From Helianthus annuus (Eukaryota; Streptophyta; Magnoliopsida; Asterales; Asteraceae), in assembly GCF_002127325.2 (NCBI RefSeq), contig NC_035440.2, positions 77,545,023-77,609,022 on the forward strand: a stretch of DNA of 64,000 nucleotides, given 5' to 3'. Within the stretch, counting starts at the first letter, position 1, and each line of letters begins with the position of its first letter. The notes under the pieces were generated by a model. The model did not search any database. It was not told where the DNA came from and was given only the letters and a program-made list of their open reading frames with translations. Position numbers and translations under genes: made by a program. Positions 8,468-17,926 of the stretch are shown here, in pieces.

Positions 8468-10502
8468 AATTACTGAACAAATTTAGCATTCTTAACTTAT
8501 CACAAAAAAGAGTATGCTGTTGCACCGATAACCCTTTTGTAAAAAGATCAGCAGCTTGATCGTTTGTATGTATTCCCACAGTAGACAATATCCCTTTAGT
8601 AATTTTTTCTCTTAAAAAGAACAAGTCAATTTCGAAATGCTTTGTTCTATCATGAAAAACTGGATTCGCAGCTATAGACAAGGCTGCATTACTGTCACAA
8701 AACAGTTTTACAGGCAACTTCACTGCTACATTCAGTTCTTTTAAAAGATTTATCAACCATATGATTTCACAGGCTGCCGCACAAAGAGACCTATACTCAG
8801 CCTCTGCAGATGACCTGGAAACAGTTGACTGTTTTTTACTTTTCCAGGATACCAGACTACTACCCATGAAAATACAAAACCCGGTTACACTTTTCCTTGA
8901 CTCAACACATTTTGCCCAGTCAGAATCTGCAAATCCTTGCAAATCACAATTATCACTTTTTTCAAATAAAATTCCCTTTGCTGGAGATTGTTTTAAATAT
9001 CTCAGCAATCTAAAAGCAACAATTAAATGACCTTCAGTTGGACGATGCATAAACTGACTCAAAACATGTACTGCATAAGCAATATCAGGCCTTGTATGGG
9101 ATAAGTAAATAAGCTTCCCCACAAGTTTCTGATAAAAAGTCAAATTACTCAACTCTTTGTTTTTTAACTTGCATAAATTTGCTACAACATGGTTAGACTC
9201 TATAGGGGTATTCACTGGTTTGCTGGCAGACATTCCATATTCGCATAAAAGTTCCATGCAATACTTTCTTTGAGACAAACAAAGACCTCTATCACATTCA
9301 ATGACTTCTATACCAAGAAAGTATTTCAACTTACCAAGATCTTTAATAAGAAATTTTTCCTTTAAAGCCTTTTTCACACTTGAAATTTCTGCTAAGCTAT
9401 TACCAGTTAAAACTATATCATCAACATATACCAGCAATACAACAAATATATCACCTTTATTTTTAACAAACAAAGAGTAATCACACATACTTTGAACAAA
9501 GCCATAATCAACTAATACTTTCACAAGTTTTGCGTTCCACATTCTAGGGGCTTGTTTAAGCCCATATAATGATTTTTTAAATTTACAAACTCTTGTTTCA
9601 TTTTCAGAATAATACCCTTCGGGTAATCTCATATAAACATCTTCTTTAAGATCACCATATAGAAAAGCATTATTGATATCAAGCTGAAACAAAGTCCAAT
9701 TATTTTGAACAGCTAAAGTCAACACACACCTAACGGTAACCATTTTAACCACAGGTGCAAAGGTTTCACTAAAATCCACACCTTCCTTTTGACTATAACC
9801 TTTAGCCACTAATCTGGCCTTATACCTCTCAATCTCACCATTTGACTTATATTTAATTTTATAAATCCATTTGCAACCAACTACACTTCTACCTTTAGGT
9901 AGATCAACCAAGTCCCAAGTTTGATTTCTATGTAAAGCCTCAATTTCATTGTTCATGGCAATAACCCAATTTGGATCACACACAGCCTCTTTAAAATTTT
10001 TTGGCTCAACACTCTTATTCAATAGAGTAGCAAAGGACCTATTGTCACCAGACAATTTAGAATAATTCACAACCTTTTCCATTCCATACTTAACCTTGCC
10101 TTCAATTATATAATCTTCTAACCTTCTAGGAACATTAGCATTCCTAGTAGATCTTCTTAGATTAGATAAACTCGTCTCAGATGTGTCTCCCTCAGAACTA
10201 ATCACAGGTTCACCTACAGTAATCACATTCTCAGCCCTATCAGAACAAGTTGTATTATCACTGGGTTGCTGTCCCACAGCCCTACCTTCAGTGAATACAC
10301 TAGTTTCAGATTGCTGAACGTTATGTGTTCCTGTTTTTCCTAAATCCCTTTCATTATCATCGGGATCACTCACCTCTGAGACTTGTTTGGCTATTGTGTT
10401 ATCATACAAATCGAAAAAATTTAATACGTTTACATTCTTATCAAAATTAGAGTCAAAAGTCTCAAAAATAAGTTTGTCCTTAAAAGGAAAAAAAAGACTC
10501 AT
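8466..10502 (-). CDS. Copia pol, C-terminal part: RT and RNase H
   Basis: This 678-residue frame holds the copia reverse transcriptase and RNase H. RT motifs include the WKWIYK-type start (GCKWIYKIKYK, about residue 210), KARLVAKGYSQ, LDINNAFLYGDL and the catalytic YVDD (LLVYVDDIVLTGN, about 360). RNase H shows GFADSDWA, the SSAEAEYRSL glutamate and the CDSNAAL aspartate, then TKHFEIDLFFLRE. The first 130 residues are an acidic linker from the integrase C-terminus. The frame joins the upstream pol through an 8-T run (10482-10490) that shifts it by one base relative to 10706-10480, so the polyprotein is broken there. The start given is just the first Met of the open frame. On the mature RNA it follows gag-PR-IN without its own promoter. 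Confidence 0.9.
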   Translation of the reverse strand: MSLFFPFKDKLIFETFDSNFDKNVNVLNFFDLYDNTIAKQVSEVSDPDDNERDLGKTGTHNVQQSETSVFTEGRAVGQQPSDNTTCSDRAENVITVGEPVISSEGDTSETSLSNLRRSTRNANVPRRLEDYIIEGKVKYGMEKVVNYSKLSGDNRSFATLLNKSVEPKNFKEAVCDPNWVIAMNNEIEALHRNQTWDLVDLPKGRSVVGCKWIYKIKYKSNGEIERYKARLVAKGYSQKEGVDFSETFAPVVKMVTVRCVLTLAVQNNWTLFQLDINNAFLYGDLKEDVYMRLPEGYYSENETRVCKFKKSLYGLKQAPRMWNAKLVKVLVDYGFVQSMCDYSLFVKNKGDIFVVLLVYVDDIVLTGNSLAEISSVKKALKEKFLIKDLGKLKYFLGIEVIECDRGLCLSQRKYCMELLCEYGMSASKPVNTPIESNHVVANLCKLKNKELSNLTFYQKLVGKLIYLSHTRPDIAYAVHVLSQFMHRPTEGHLIVAFRLLRYLKQSPAKGILFEKSDNCDLQGFADSDWAKCVESRKSVTGFCIFMGSSLVSWKSKKQSTVSRSSAEAEYRSLCAAACEIIWLINLLKELNVAVKLPVKLFCDSNAALSIAANPVFHDRTKHFEIDLFFLREKITKGILSTVGIHTNDQAADLFTKGLSVQQHTLFCDKLRMLNLFSN

Positions 10503-10706
10503 AAAACTTTACATCTCTTGAATACAAAATAGTTTTGTTATCTAGACTGTAAAGTTTATAACCCTTTTTTTCAAATGAATATCCTACAAAAACACACTTC
10601 TCGGCTCTACTATTAAACTTATTTGTTTCATTTAAAACGGTACTAAAACACAAACACCCAAACACTCTCAGATGATCAAGAAAAGGTTCAAACCCATAAA
10701 CCAGCT
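10480..10706 (-). CDS. Copia integrase C-terminal segment beyond the insertion
   Basis: Directly left of the gypsy insertion the copia frame resumes with VYGFEPFLDHLRVFGCLCF and continues through CVFVGYSFEKKGYKLY and YSRDVKFYE. This is the conserved copia integrase tail that follows the GKSPYEL motif, now at 24068. The frame ends at a TAA just after a poly-T run because of the one-base shift there. It is one exon-like half of an interrupted polyprotein, not a gene by itself. Confidence 0.9.
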
Positions 10707-11648
10707 TGAAGGGGTATGGTCCCAGATCTCGCGTCAGCATCGACCGCGAGTGACCATTACCCTTATCAAAACCCCCACTAGCTAACAACCTACTTGTGCC
10801 CATGCGGGAACGCGTCGACACAAGGGTTAAATCCAATCTATCTAGTAACAAAGAAGGACTTACATGGAACATGAGAACGGTAGAGTGATGCGACATAGCA
10901 TCACATCTGGTGTATGAAAACGGAGGTATTCACAGCGATGCGGCATCGCACCGCATCCAGTGAACACTTCTATCAATACAAGAAAGCCTTACCTTAGGCA
11001 TAGAAGAAGATGAACGTAGCGGTACGACTGACACCGCACCATACGGACATTTTCGTCACGACAAGGGATGCAGGCAAGACGACGATGCGGCTAGCACCGC
11101 ATCTCGCGTATTCCTTGATCACAAGTAGGAGACGCGGTAACTTCAGATGTTACCGCACGTAGCGATGCGGCTTGCACCGCATCCTATGTACTCAAGCAAG
11201 TGGTACTGACACCACAGTGCAAGTGGCACCAATGGCAGTTACCTGTCAGAGCTACGTAAGCAATGGACTGACGTGGCGTAACCTCCATAACCGACGAGCC
11301 TGACACACCTGAAAAGGGGCAGCACGTCGTCAGTCCATCCATCATCATCCTCCTCCACTCCTCGGCTATAAATACCAACCCCAAACCAGGTTTGAGGTAT
11401 CTTCTCACAACTCTCTCACTACTACTACTATCTTACTTTGCTTCCCAAGCAAACTACTGATTCTCACGCCGGAGAGTGGTAACAAGGAGCACCCCCCACC
11501 CCATCCTCCTTGTTACGAGTCACCGCTTGTTTCCTTGTGCAGGAGATCAACCACCGGTGATCCAGCCAGCGATCCTCGAGAGGAAGGGATTAACCCTTCT
11601 TGACGAGACCAGTGTGTTAACCCTGCCCGGTTAACCATTGTTTCATCA
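10707..11648 (+). repeat. Tat gypsy 5' LTR
   Basis: It begins TGAAGGGGTATGG and ends GTTTCATCA. A TATA-like CTATAAATACC lies at about 11364-11374, with a C/T-rich transcript start region after it. Several GATGCGGC...CACCGCATC inverted motifs (for example 10937-10955, 11085-11103, 11163-11183) mark the U3 part. Confidence 0.95.
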
Positions 11649-11649
11649 T

Positions 11650-11661
11650 TGGCGCCCACCG
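11650..11661 (+). promoter_or_regulatory. Tat gypsy primer binding site
   Basis: TGGCGCCCACCG starts one base after the 5' LTR. TTGGCGCCCACCG-type sites are usual in Tat/Ogre-lineage elements. Confidence 0.8.
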
Positions 11662-11708
11662 CTACTCTTAGCATTTTCTAATCCATCCCTTTTTCCTCTC
11701 TCACGATC

Positions 11709-14700
11709 ATGACTGATCACCAAAACAACACTGCGGATAACCAAAATCCTCCAATCCCAAACCCGGTAGGGGTCAATGCCTCGACCTCCCAACCCGGACA
11801 CATTGGCACGTCCACACAAAGGAGCCCCTCCTTTATGTTTGGACATGACTTATCACAGTTCCCATCTGTGATCCCACCAGGCATGACCATTCATGCCTGG
11901 TACGAGCAGCAGGCAGCTACGCTGACTGCAGCATACAACCGCGCTTGTACTGAAGCGAATATACGAGCTGGGCTTCCCCCAGCACCGCACACCCCTGTTG
12001 AGCGTATTTTACAATACGACGGCAGGATACATTCACGCCCGGCTTCAAGAAGCCGGCGTGAAGAACGGGGATCGTCTTACTGTTCGGTCCACACCCTCAA
12101 CGAGGATGATTCCTCATACGGGTCCCACACCAGAGGACCGGTACATACCCGCCTTGGCCCCCATGGCGAGGACAGGAGGCGATCAACCTCCAGACGCGGC
12201 CCAGGCATTCAGAGCCGATTGGGCCCACAACCATACACCGAAGGGTACGGTCATACCGACCCTGACGACCATAGCTACCGCGGTGATTCGCATGACACCA
12301 GTAGCAGACCGGGAGGACGCAACTATGTTCCTCCCAGTCATCCCCGCAACACACACCTTAGGGCGGCAAAGCGCCCTGCGAACGAACCATACAGGCCAAA
12401 GGCAGCGGCCGAAAATTCCAAGTTCGGCACGCGGATTGCCAACGCCCATGTCACCACGACAAAGTTCCCATTCAACGTTGGGAAATACAATGGTTCAACC
12501 GACCCGGACGACCACATGAACGTCTTCATGGGCGCGGGCATCAACGGCCAGTGGGATGAACCCACTTGGTGCAATTTTTTCCCCCAGACCCTTACGGGCC
12601 TGGCCAGGGCATGGTTCGATTCTTTGCCAGTGGGATCACTGGATTCATTCGAGGACTTGCGTACCAAGTTCCTCGCACATTTTTGCCAGCAGCGACGCCA
12701 CGAACGAGATTCGTGTGACGTCATGAACATCTGGCGAAGGAACGACGAATCGCTCGAAGCATTCGTCGTCCGTTATAATAAAGAGTGCCTGGAGATAGGT
12801 GACGTGGCAGACCAGATGGCACGAAACCACTTCATCCGGGCCGTCAAAGACAGAGAGATGATCATGACCATCTCTGGCAAGGAGGGCTTGCCCAAAAAAT
12901 GGGAAGATGTCATGACTGCGGTCAAGAAATACGCCCAGACACAGCGGTCACTCGAACCGCATGTGGCAAAGGCAAAACCCCAAGCCGAAACATCCCAACA
13001 AGGGTCCAAGCGTAACAATAAACGCAACCGGGACGTTGGAAATCGCGATATTTCCAAACCATACTTCCCGCAAACCAACACGTTCGACCCAAAGAACTAC
13101 AACCCCGCCCGAGACAGTCGGGCGTCCAAGAAAGAATCTCGGGACCGCAACTGGACCGAGATCACCATGTCGCCAAGTGAGGTCCTCCTTGCGGACCCAC
13201 AGTTCTTGCGACCGGCCCAACCAATGAAGTCCAAGAAAAATCAGGACCTCACACTCTACTGTGAGTACCACAAGGACTCGGGCCACACCACCAACAGCTG
13301 CATCAGTCTCCGACTGGAGATTGAGCGCGCCTTAAAGGAGGGGAAACTGCAACATCTTTTGCCAGGTGGGCAAAAACCCACCAAGCGCATTACCCCTCAC
13401 GGCGAAGGTACCTCCTCCGGGAAGCGAACCATGCACGTGGCTTCCACCCACATGATCCACAGAGGCAAGGGCAGGCCGCGAAAAGCGGCAAGAAGGCCGG
13501 AATGTGACTGGAAGGACGAGCAAGTCGTCTTTCCAAAAGTCCGAGGCGGACCGCGCGATAGGCGCGCCGTCGTCATTTCAGGCCAACTGGCACACTACTG
13601 CACCGAGCGTCTATTCATCGACCCGGGCAGTACATCTGATATAATCTACGAACAATGCTTCAACCAGTTCGACCAGGAGGACAAAGATCGGTTGCAAGCA
13701 GTAGATTACCCGTTAACCGGGTTCGCAGGGGAAACTGTCTTTCCCCTAGGCCAGATTACTTTCCCTGTGCGTCTTTCCAGCGGAAACCGCACAAGGACAG
13801 AAGAGGTAAACTTCATGGTTTTACCTCACACCTCCAAATATGACGTACTCCTCGGGAGAGAATCCCAAGGAGATTTCAATATGATTACGTCGGTCCCCCA
13901 CTCTGCGGTTGGTTTCCCAACCGAATCGGGGGTCGCGATAATCTATGCCCGCAGGGACGTCATGATGTCGGACGAAGTACGTCCGACCAAGGTTGCAAGG
14001 CCCACCCCCAATGACCAGCCAGAAAAATGGGTTCTCAACGCGAGATACCCAGAACAAAAGGTCACATTGGGTCACGCCTTGTCCCCGACCACCAAAGCGC
14101 AACTGAAGCAGCTCCTCTTCAGGAACCAAGACATCTTCGCGTGGACACCCGCAGACATGACCGGGGTCCCACGTGATATTGCGCAACATCACTTGAATAC
14201 CATGCCATGTATCAAGCCAGTGATCCAAGGCCAACGCCACCTTGGGTCAGCTAAAAATCAGGCGATGCAAGAGCAGATCGAAGAACTGCTCTCCGCAGGC
14301 ATCCTGCGGGAAGTTAAATACCAGACTTGGTTGTCCAACCCAGTCATGGTAGAAAAACCGTCCGGGGGCTGGCGCATGTGCGTTGATTACAAAGACCTTA
14401 ACAAAGCCTGCCCCAAGGATTGTTACGCGCTTCCAGAAATCGACGAAAAGGTCGATAATCTCGCACCATTCAGGTGGAAGTGTTTCCTCGATTGCTATAA
14501 GGGATACCATCAAGTACAAATGGCAATCGAGGATGAAGACAAAACGGCATTCCGGACTCCCACCGGAAATTACTGCTATACAAAAATGCCGTTTGGGTTG
14601 CGCAACGCGGGCTCAACCTACCAAAAGTTGATGAACGATACTTTTCGCGGCCAAATAAGCAAAAGTGTCGAAATCTACATGGACGACCTGGTCGTCATGA

Positions 14701-15494
14701 GCATGGAAGAAGATACCATGCTCACAGATATTGAAAGAACATTCCAAACTCTGCGAAGCGTTAACATAAAGCTCAATCCAGGGAAATGCTCGTTTGGAAT
14801 GGAAGAAGGCAAGTTCCTTGGGTTTATCGTGACTAAAGATGGATTCAAGGTAAACCCGGAGAAGATCCAGGCGATCGAGCGCATGCCATCGCCTTCATCG
14901 ATGAAGGATATGCAACGGCTAGCCGGCAGGCTAGCGGCACTCAACAGATTCTTAGCCAACCACACAGCTAAGTCTTATCCGTTCATCAAGACCCTGCGGA
15001 GCTGTTCAAAGAAAGAACAATTCCAATGGACCGCAGAGGCTGAACAGGCCTTCCGGGAAATGAAGGAGTGTTTGATACAACTCCCAACTTTAACCGCACC
15101 ACGCAAGGATGAGCCACTCATACTATACCTATCCGCCGCGGACAACGCGGTGGGTGCGGTACTAATTGTGGAGCGAAAGGGGGTTCAAACACCCATCTAC
15201 TACATCAGCAAGATGCTCAACGACCCAGAGACGAGGTACTCAATAATGGAGAAATTGGTGCTAGCATTAGTGCACGCTTCAAGACGGTTGCGACGCTACT
15301 TCGTAAACCACGTCATTACAGTGCTAACCAATTACAGGATCGGCCCGATCCTCTCCAAACCCGACATCTCTGGGCGATTAGCGAAATGGGCCATCGAGCT
15401 GGGCGCGCACACGATACATTATAAACCGCGCCCCGCGATTAAAGGCCAGATCTTAGCTGATTTCGCCGCCGAAGTACCGGTGAATCGCATCTAA
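11709..15494 (+). CDS. Tat gypsy Gag-protease-RT-RNase H polyprotein
   Basis: This 1261-residue frame starts at the first ATG after the leader. Residues 1-230 are Pro/Arg/Ser-rich; the Gag core runs from about 250 (FNVGKYNGSTDPDDHMNVF) to 400. A zinc-binding-like motif CEYHKDSGHTTNSC lies near 517. The protease site near 634 reads LFIDPGSTSD where most families have D-T/S-G, which may weaken or abolish activity. RT follows with CVDYKDLNKACPKD (about 893), the FLDCYKGYHQ block and YMDD (about 988). The first RNase H (about 1133-1255) has LYLSAADNAVGAVL without the usual catalytic Asp pattern, as is common in Tat elements. A TAA at 15492-15494 ends the frame, and the same frame continues directly into the second RNase H. 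Confidence 0.93.
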   Translation: MTDHQNNTADNQNPPIPNPVGVNASTSQPGHIGTSTQRSPSFMFGHDLSQFPSVIPPGMTIHAWYEQQAATLTAAYNRACTEANIRAGLPPAPHTPVERILQYDGRIHSRPASRSRREERGSSYCSVHTLNEDDSSYGSHTRGPVHTRLGPHGEDRRRSTSRRGPGIQSRLGPQPYTEGYGHTDPDDHSYRGDSHDTSSRPGGRNYVPPSHPRNTHLRAAKRPANEPYRPKAAAENSKFGTRIANAHVTTTKFPFNVGKYNGSTDPDDHMNVFMGAGINGQWDEPTWCNFFPQTLTGLARAWFDSLPVGSLDSFEDLRTKFLAHFCQQRRHERDSCDVMNIWRRNDESLEAFVVRYNKECLEIGDVADQMARNHFIRAVKDREMIMTISGKEGLPKKWEDVMTAVKKYAQTQRSLEPHVAKAKPQAETSQQGSKRNNKRNRDVGNRDISKPYFPQTNTFDPKNYNPARDSRASKKESRDRNWTEITMSPSEVLLADPQFLRPAQPMKSKKNQDLTLYCEYHKDSGHTTNSCISLRLEIERALKEGKLQHLLPGGQKPTKRITPHGEGTSSGKRTMHVASTHMIHRGKGRPRKAARRPECDWKDEQVVFPKVRGGPRDRRAVVISGQLAHYCTERLFIDPGSTSDIIYEQCFNQFDQEDKDRLQAVDYPLTGFAGETVFPLGQITFPVRLSSGNRTRTEEVNFMVLPHTSKYDVLLGRESQGDFNMITSVPHSAVGFPTESGVAIIYARRDVMMSDEVRPTKVARPTPNDQPEKWVLNARYPEQKVTLGHALSPTTKAQLKQLLFRNQDIFAWTPADMTGVPRDIAQHHLNTMPCIKPVIQGQRHLGSAKNQAMQEQIEELLSAGILREVKYQTWLSNPVMVEKPSGGWRMCVDYKDLNKACPKDCYALPEIDEKVDNLAPFRWKCFLDCYKGYHQVQMAIEDEDKTAFRTPTGNYCYTKMPFGLRNAGSTYQKLMNDTFRGQISKSVEIYMDDLVVMSMEEDTMLTDIERTFQTLRSVNIKLNPGKCSFGMEEGKFLGFIVTKDGFKVNPEKIQAIERMPSPSSMKDMQRLAGRLAALNRFLANHTAKSYPFIKTLRSCSKKEQFQWTAEAEQAFREMKECLIQLPTLTAPRKDEPLILYLSAADNAVGAVLIVERKGVQTPIYYISKMLNDPETRYSIMEKLVLALVHASRRLRRYFVNHVITVLTNYRIGPILSKPDISGRLAKWAIELGAHTIHYKPRPAIKGQILADFAAEVPVNRI

Positions 15495-17255
15495 GAATGC
15501 GAAGAAGCACAAACTCCTGCACCAACGCCACCCTCCTCAGAGACATGGGCACTCTTCACAGATGGTGCCTCCAACGACGAAGGAGCGGGTGCAGGTCTGC
15601 GACTCGTCAGCCCCGACGGCCAAGAACTCACATATGCAATCCGCCTCGAATTCAAAAGCACAAACAACGAGGCAGAATATGAGGCTCTGTTAGCGGGGTT
15701 ACGTTTAGCAGTCAAAATCGGCGTGCAACATCTGGAAGCCCACGTCGACTCTTTGTTAGTTGCAGGACAAGTACGCGGCGACTATGCCGCAAAGGGGGAT
15801 ATCATGATCCTCTACCTCGAGCAAGTCCTGCAACTAAAATCCAAATTCGTTTCGTTCAATATTCGCCATATTAATCGAAGCGAAAACAAGTCCGCAGATG
15901 CACTATCAAAACTTGCATCTACCAGCTTCCAACACTTGGCAAAGGAGATACGCATCGAAATCCTGCAAAATCCTTCGGTACCCCTACGCCAAGTCAACGT
16001 CATTCAATACGGTTCAACATCATGGATGACACCTATTATCGCATATCTACAATCCGGTGTGACTCCCGAAAGCAAATCAGAAGCACGCAAACTACAATAC
16101 AAAGCGTGCCATTATCAGATGGGAGACGGTATCTTATACCGCAAATCATACCTCGGGCCACTACTACGATGCGTCAACCCCCAGGATGCCACATACCTCA
16201 TTCGAGAGATACACGAGGGCATATGTGGCATACACGGTGGACCACGCATGGTAGTGGCCAAAATCATGAATGCCGGGTATTACTGGCCCGGCATGCACCT
16301 GGACGCCGTCAAAGAGTTGCGCAAGTGCATCGACTGTCAACGTCATGCTCCAAAAACCTTGCGGCCAAAAAACAACTTAGTCCCCGTCACAACCGCATGG
16401 CCCTTTCAGAAATGGGCAATTGACGTTGTGGGACCTTTCCCTGACGCTCCAGGTGCGGTTAAATTTATCATGGTGGCAGTTGATTACTTCACCAAATGGG
16501 TAGAAGCAAAACCACTCGCCTCAACCACTGCTATGATAACAAGAAAGTTCATCTGGGAACACATCATCTGCCGTTTCGGATTACCAATGTGCATTGTCAC
16601 CGATAACGGCACCAACTTCGCTGCCGACGAATTTCAAAAATGGCTAGAAGAACTACACATTGAGCACATATTCTCATCAGTCGCACACCCGCAAGGGAAC
16701 GGCCAAGTCGAGAGTATCAATAAAAGCCTAGTCGAAGGGATCAAGGCACGGTTGGGAACGGCCAGGCGTGGCTGGGTTGATGAACTCCCAAGTATCTTAT
16801 GGGCTCATCGTACAAGCCCAAAAACAAGCAATGGGGAAACACCCTTCAGCCTAGTCTACGGTTCAGAAGCGGTGATCCCCGCAGAAGTAGGTCTCCCCTC
16901 TCCTAGAATGTTGGCTATTGAAAAACTAGACAACAACATGGAACGCAGGATCGATTTGGACCTATTGGAAGAAAGGCGTGAAAACGCTGCCATCAACGAG
17001 GCCAAGTATAAATCCAAACTTGAAAAGTACTACAACGCGCGCGTCCGCGTTTGTACTTTCAACCCAGGAGACTACGTCCTACGCGACAATGAGGCATCTA
17101 ATGCCGAGCGCCCAGGCAAACTCGCCCCCAAGTGGGAAGGACCCTACCTCATCAACGAGGTCTTAGGGAAAGGCGCGTACAGATTGCAAACACTAGAAGG
17201 CGAACCTATCGCACGCACATGGAATGCACAACAGCTTCGACGCTGTTATATGTAA
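15495..17255 (+). CDS. Tat gypsy second RNase H and integrase
   Basis: In the same frame as the preceding polyprotein, and separated only by one TAA, this region first encodes an archaeal-like RNase H: WALFTDGASNDEGAGAG, then STNNEAEYEALLAGL, VDSLLVAGQ and NKSADALSKLAS supply the acidic active-site residues. Integrase follows: an H-H-C-C zinc domain (HEGICGIHGGPR ... CIDCQRHA), the catalytic core (DVVGPFP, TDNGTNF, NGQVESINKSL) and a C-terminal GPYLINEVLGKGAYRL segment with no chromodomain. The stretch 15495-15722 lacks an ATG, so translation as a separate protein could start only at 15723, inside the RNase H. I read it as the rest of a single pol interrupted by one nonsense codon. Confidence 0.9.
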   Translation, partial: ECEEAQTPAPTPPSSETWALFTDGASNDEGAGAGLRLVSPDGQELTYAIRLEFKSTNNEAEYEALLAGLRLAVKIGVQHLEAHVDSLLVAGQVRGDYAAKGDIMILYLEQVLQLKSKFVSFNIRHINRSENKSADALSKLASTSFQHLAKEIRIEILQNPSVPLRQVNVIQYGSTSWMTPIIAYLQSGVTPESKSEARKLQYKACHYQMGDGILYRKSYLGPLLRCVNPQDATYLIREIHEGICGIHGGPRMVVAKIMNAGYYWPGMHLDAVKELRKCIDCQRHAPKTLRPKNNLVPVTTAWPFQKWAIDVVGPFPDAPGAVKFIMVAVDYFTKWVEAKPLASTTAMITRKFIWEHIICRFGLPMCIVTDNGTNFAADEFQKWLEELHIEHIFSSVAHPQGNGQVESINKSLVEGIKARLGTARRGWVDELPSILWAHRTSPKTSNGETPFSLVYGSEAVIPAEVGLPSPRMLAIEKLDNNMERRIDLDLLEERRENAAINEAKYKSKLEKYYNARVRVCTFNPGDYVLRDNEASNAERPGKLAPKWEGPYLINEVLGKGAYRLQTLEGEPIARTWNAQQLRRCYM

Positions 17256-17926
17256 GCCATGTTCTTACATTTCTCTATGTAACCTATCGGGCCGCAGGCC
17301 ATTTGTAAATAAATAAATAAGCAATTTTATACATTATTGTTTGTTATTACTATTACAAATGCGTGTTCCACTTTGCGGTATCCCAAAAACAGATTGGCAA
17401 AATCTTCATTCGAGATACCCATACAAAGTGGTAACCACACACAAATATTGTAATAGGCCAGCAAAAGGCAAAAAGACTTGCATGTTTTATCCGGCCGGAT
17501 ACACAAGTTTTTGTTAAACACTTAACACAATTCCTGAGCCCAAAAAAGGCAAACAATGGAATTGACGCGGACTCATACGACAAAGGTATGGAGTACACTT
17601 GACCCCATTCACAAATGGGTAGAGTTCCGGATATATAAGCTTTTACAAAGCTTAAGCAATTCTAAAACCCTCACCCGGTAAATAACAGAATTGATGCATA
17701 CTCATACAACAAAAGTATGAAGTATACTTGACCCCGTTCATAAATGGGTAAAGTTATGCATACACACGTTCAGACATGCAAGACTTAAAAACACTTGTAC
17801 AAACTGAACAAAGAAACTTTATATTCAAAAAATTCAAGTGTCCACAGGATGCTTAATGAATTTACATAAAGTTCCTATCCTATACAAGAGGAATACAAAA
17901 AGGAGGCACACTCGCCAACCTAAACC
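17256..17926. other. Non-coding spacer between pol and the antisense gene
   Basis: No coding frame is credible. It contains a pair of direct repeats of about 74 bp: 17554-17627 and 17683-17756, sharing ACTCATACRACAAARGTATG and TTGACCCC-TTCA-AAATGGGTA. Two convergent transcription units (pol and the antisense gene) end here. An AATATAAAG on the minus strand near 17822 could serve as a poly(A) signal for the antisense gene. Confidence 0.7.

Noticed and set aside
12097..14965. Many minus-strand frames opposite the Tat gag-pol
   Set aside because: They are shadows of a GC-rich coding region with strong gag, RT and RNase H motifs on the plus strand.
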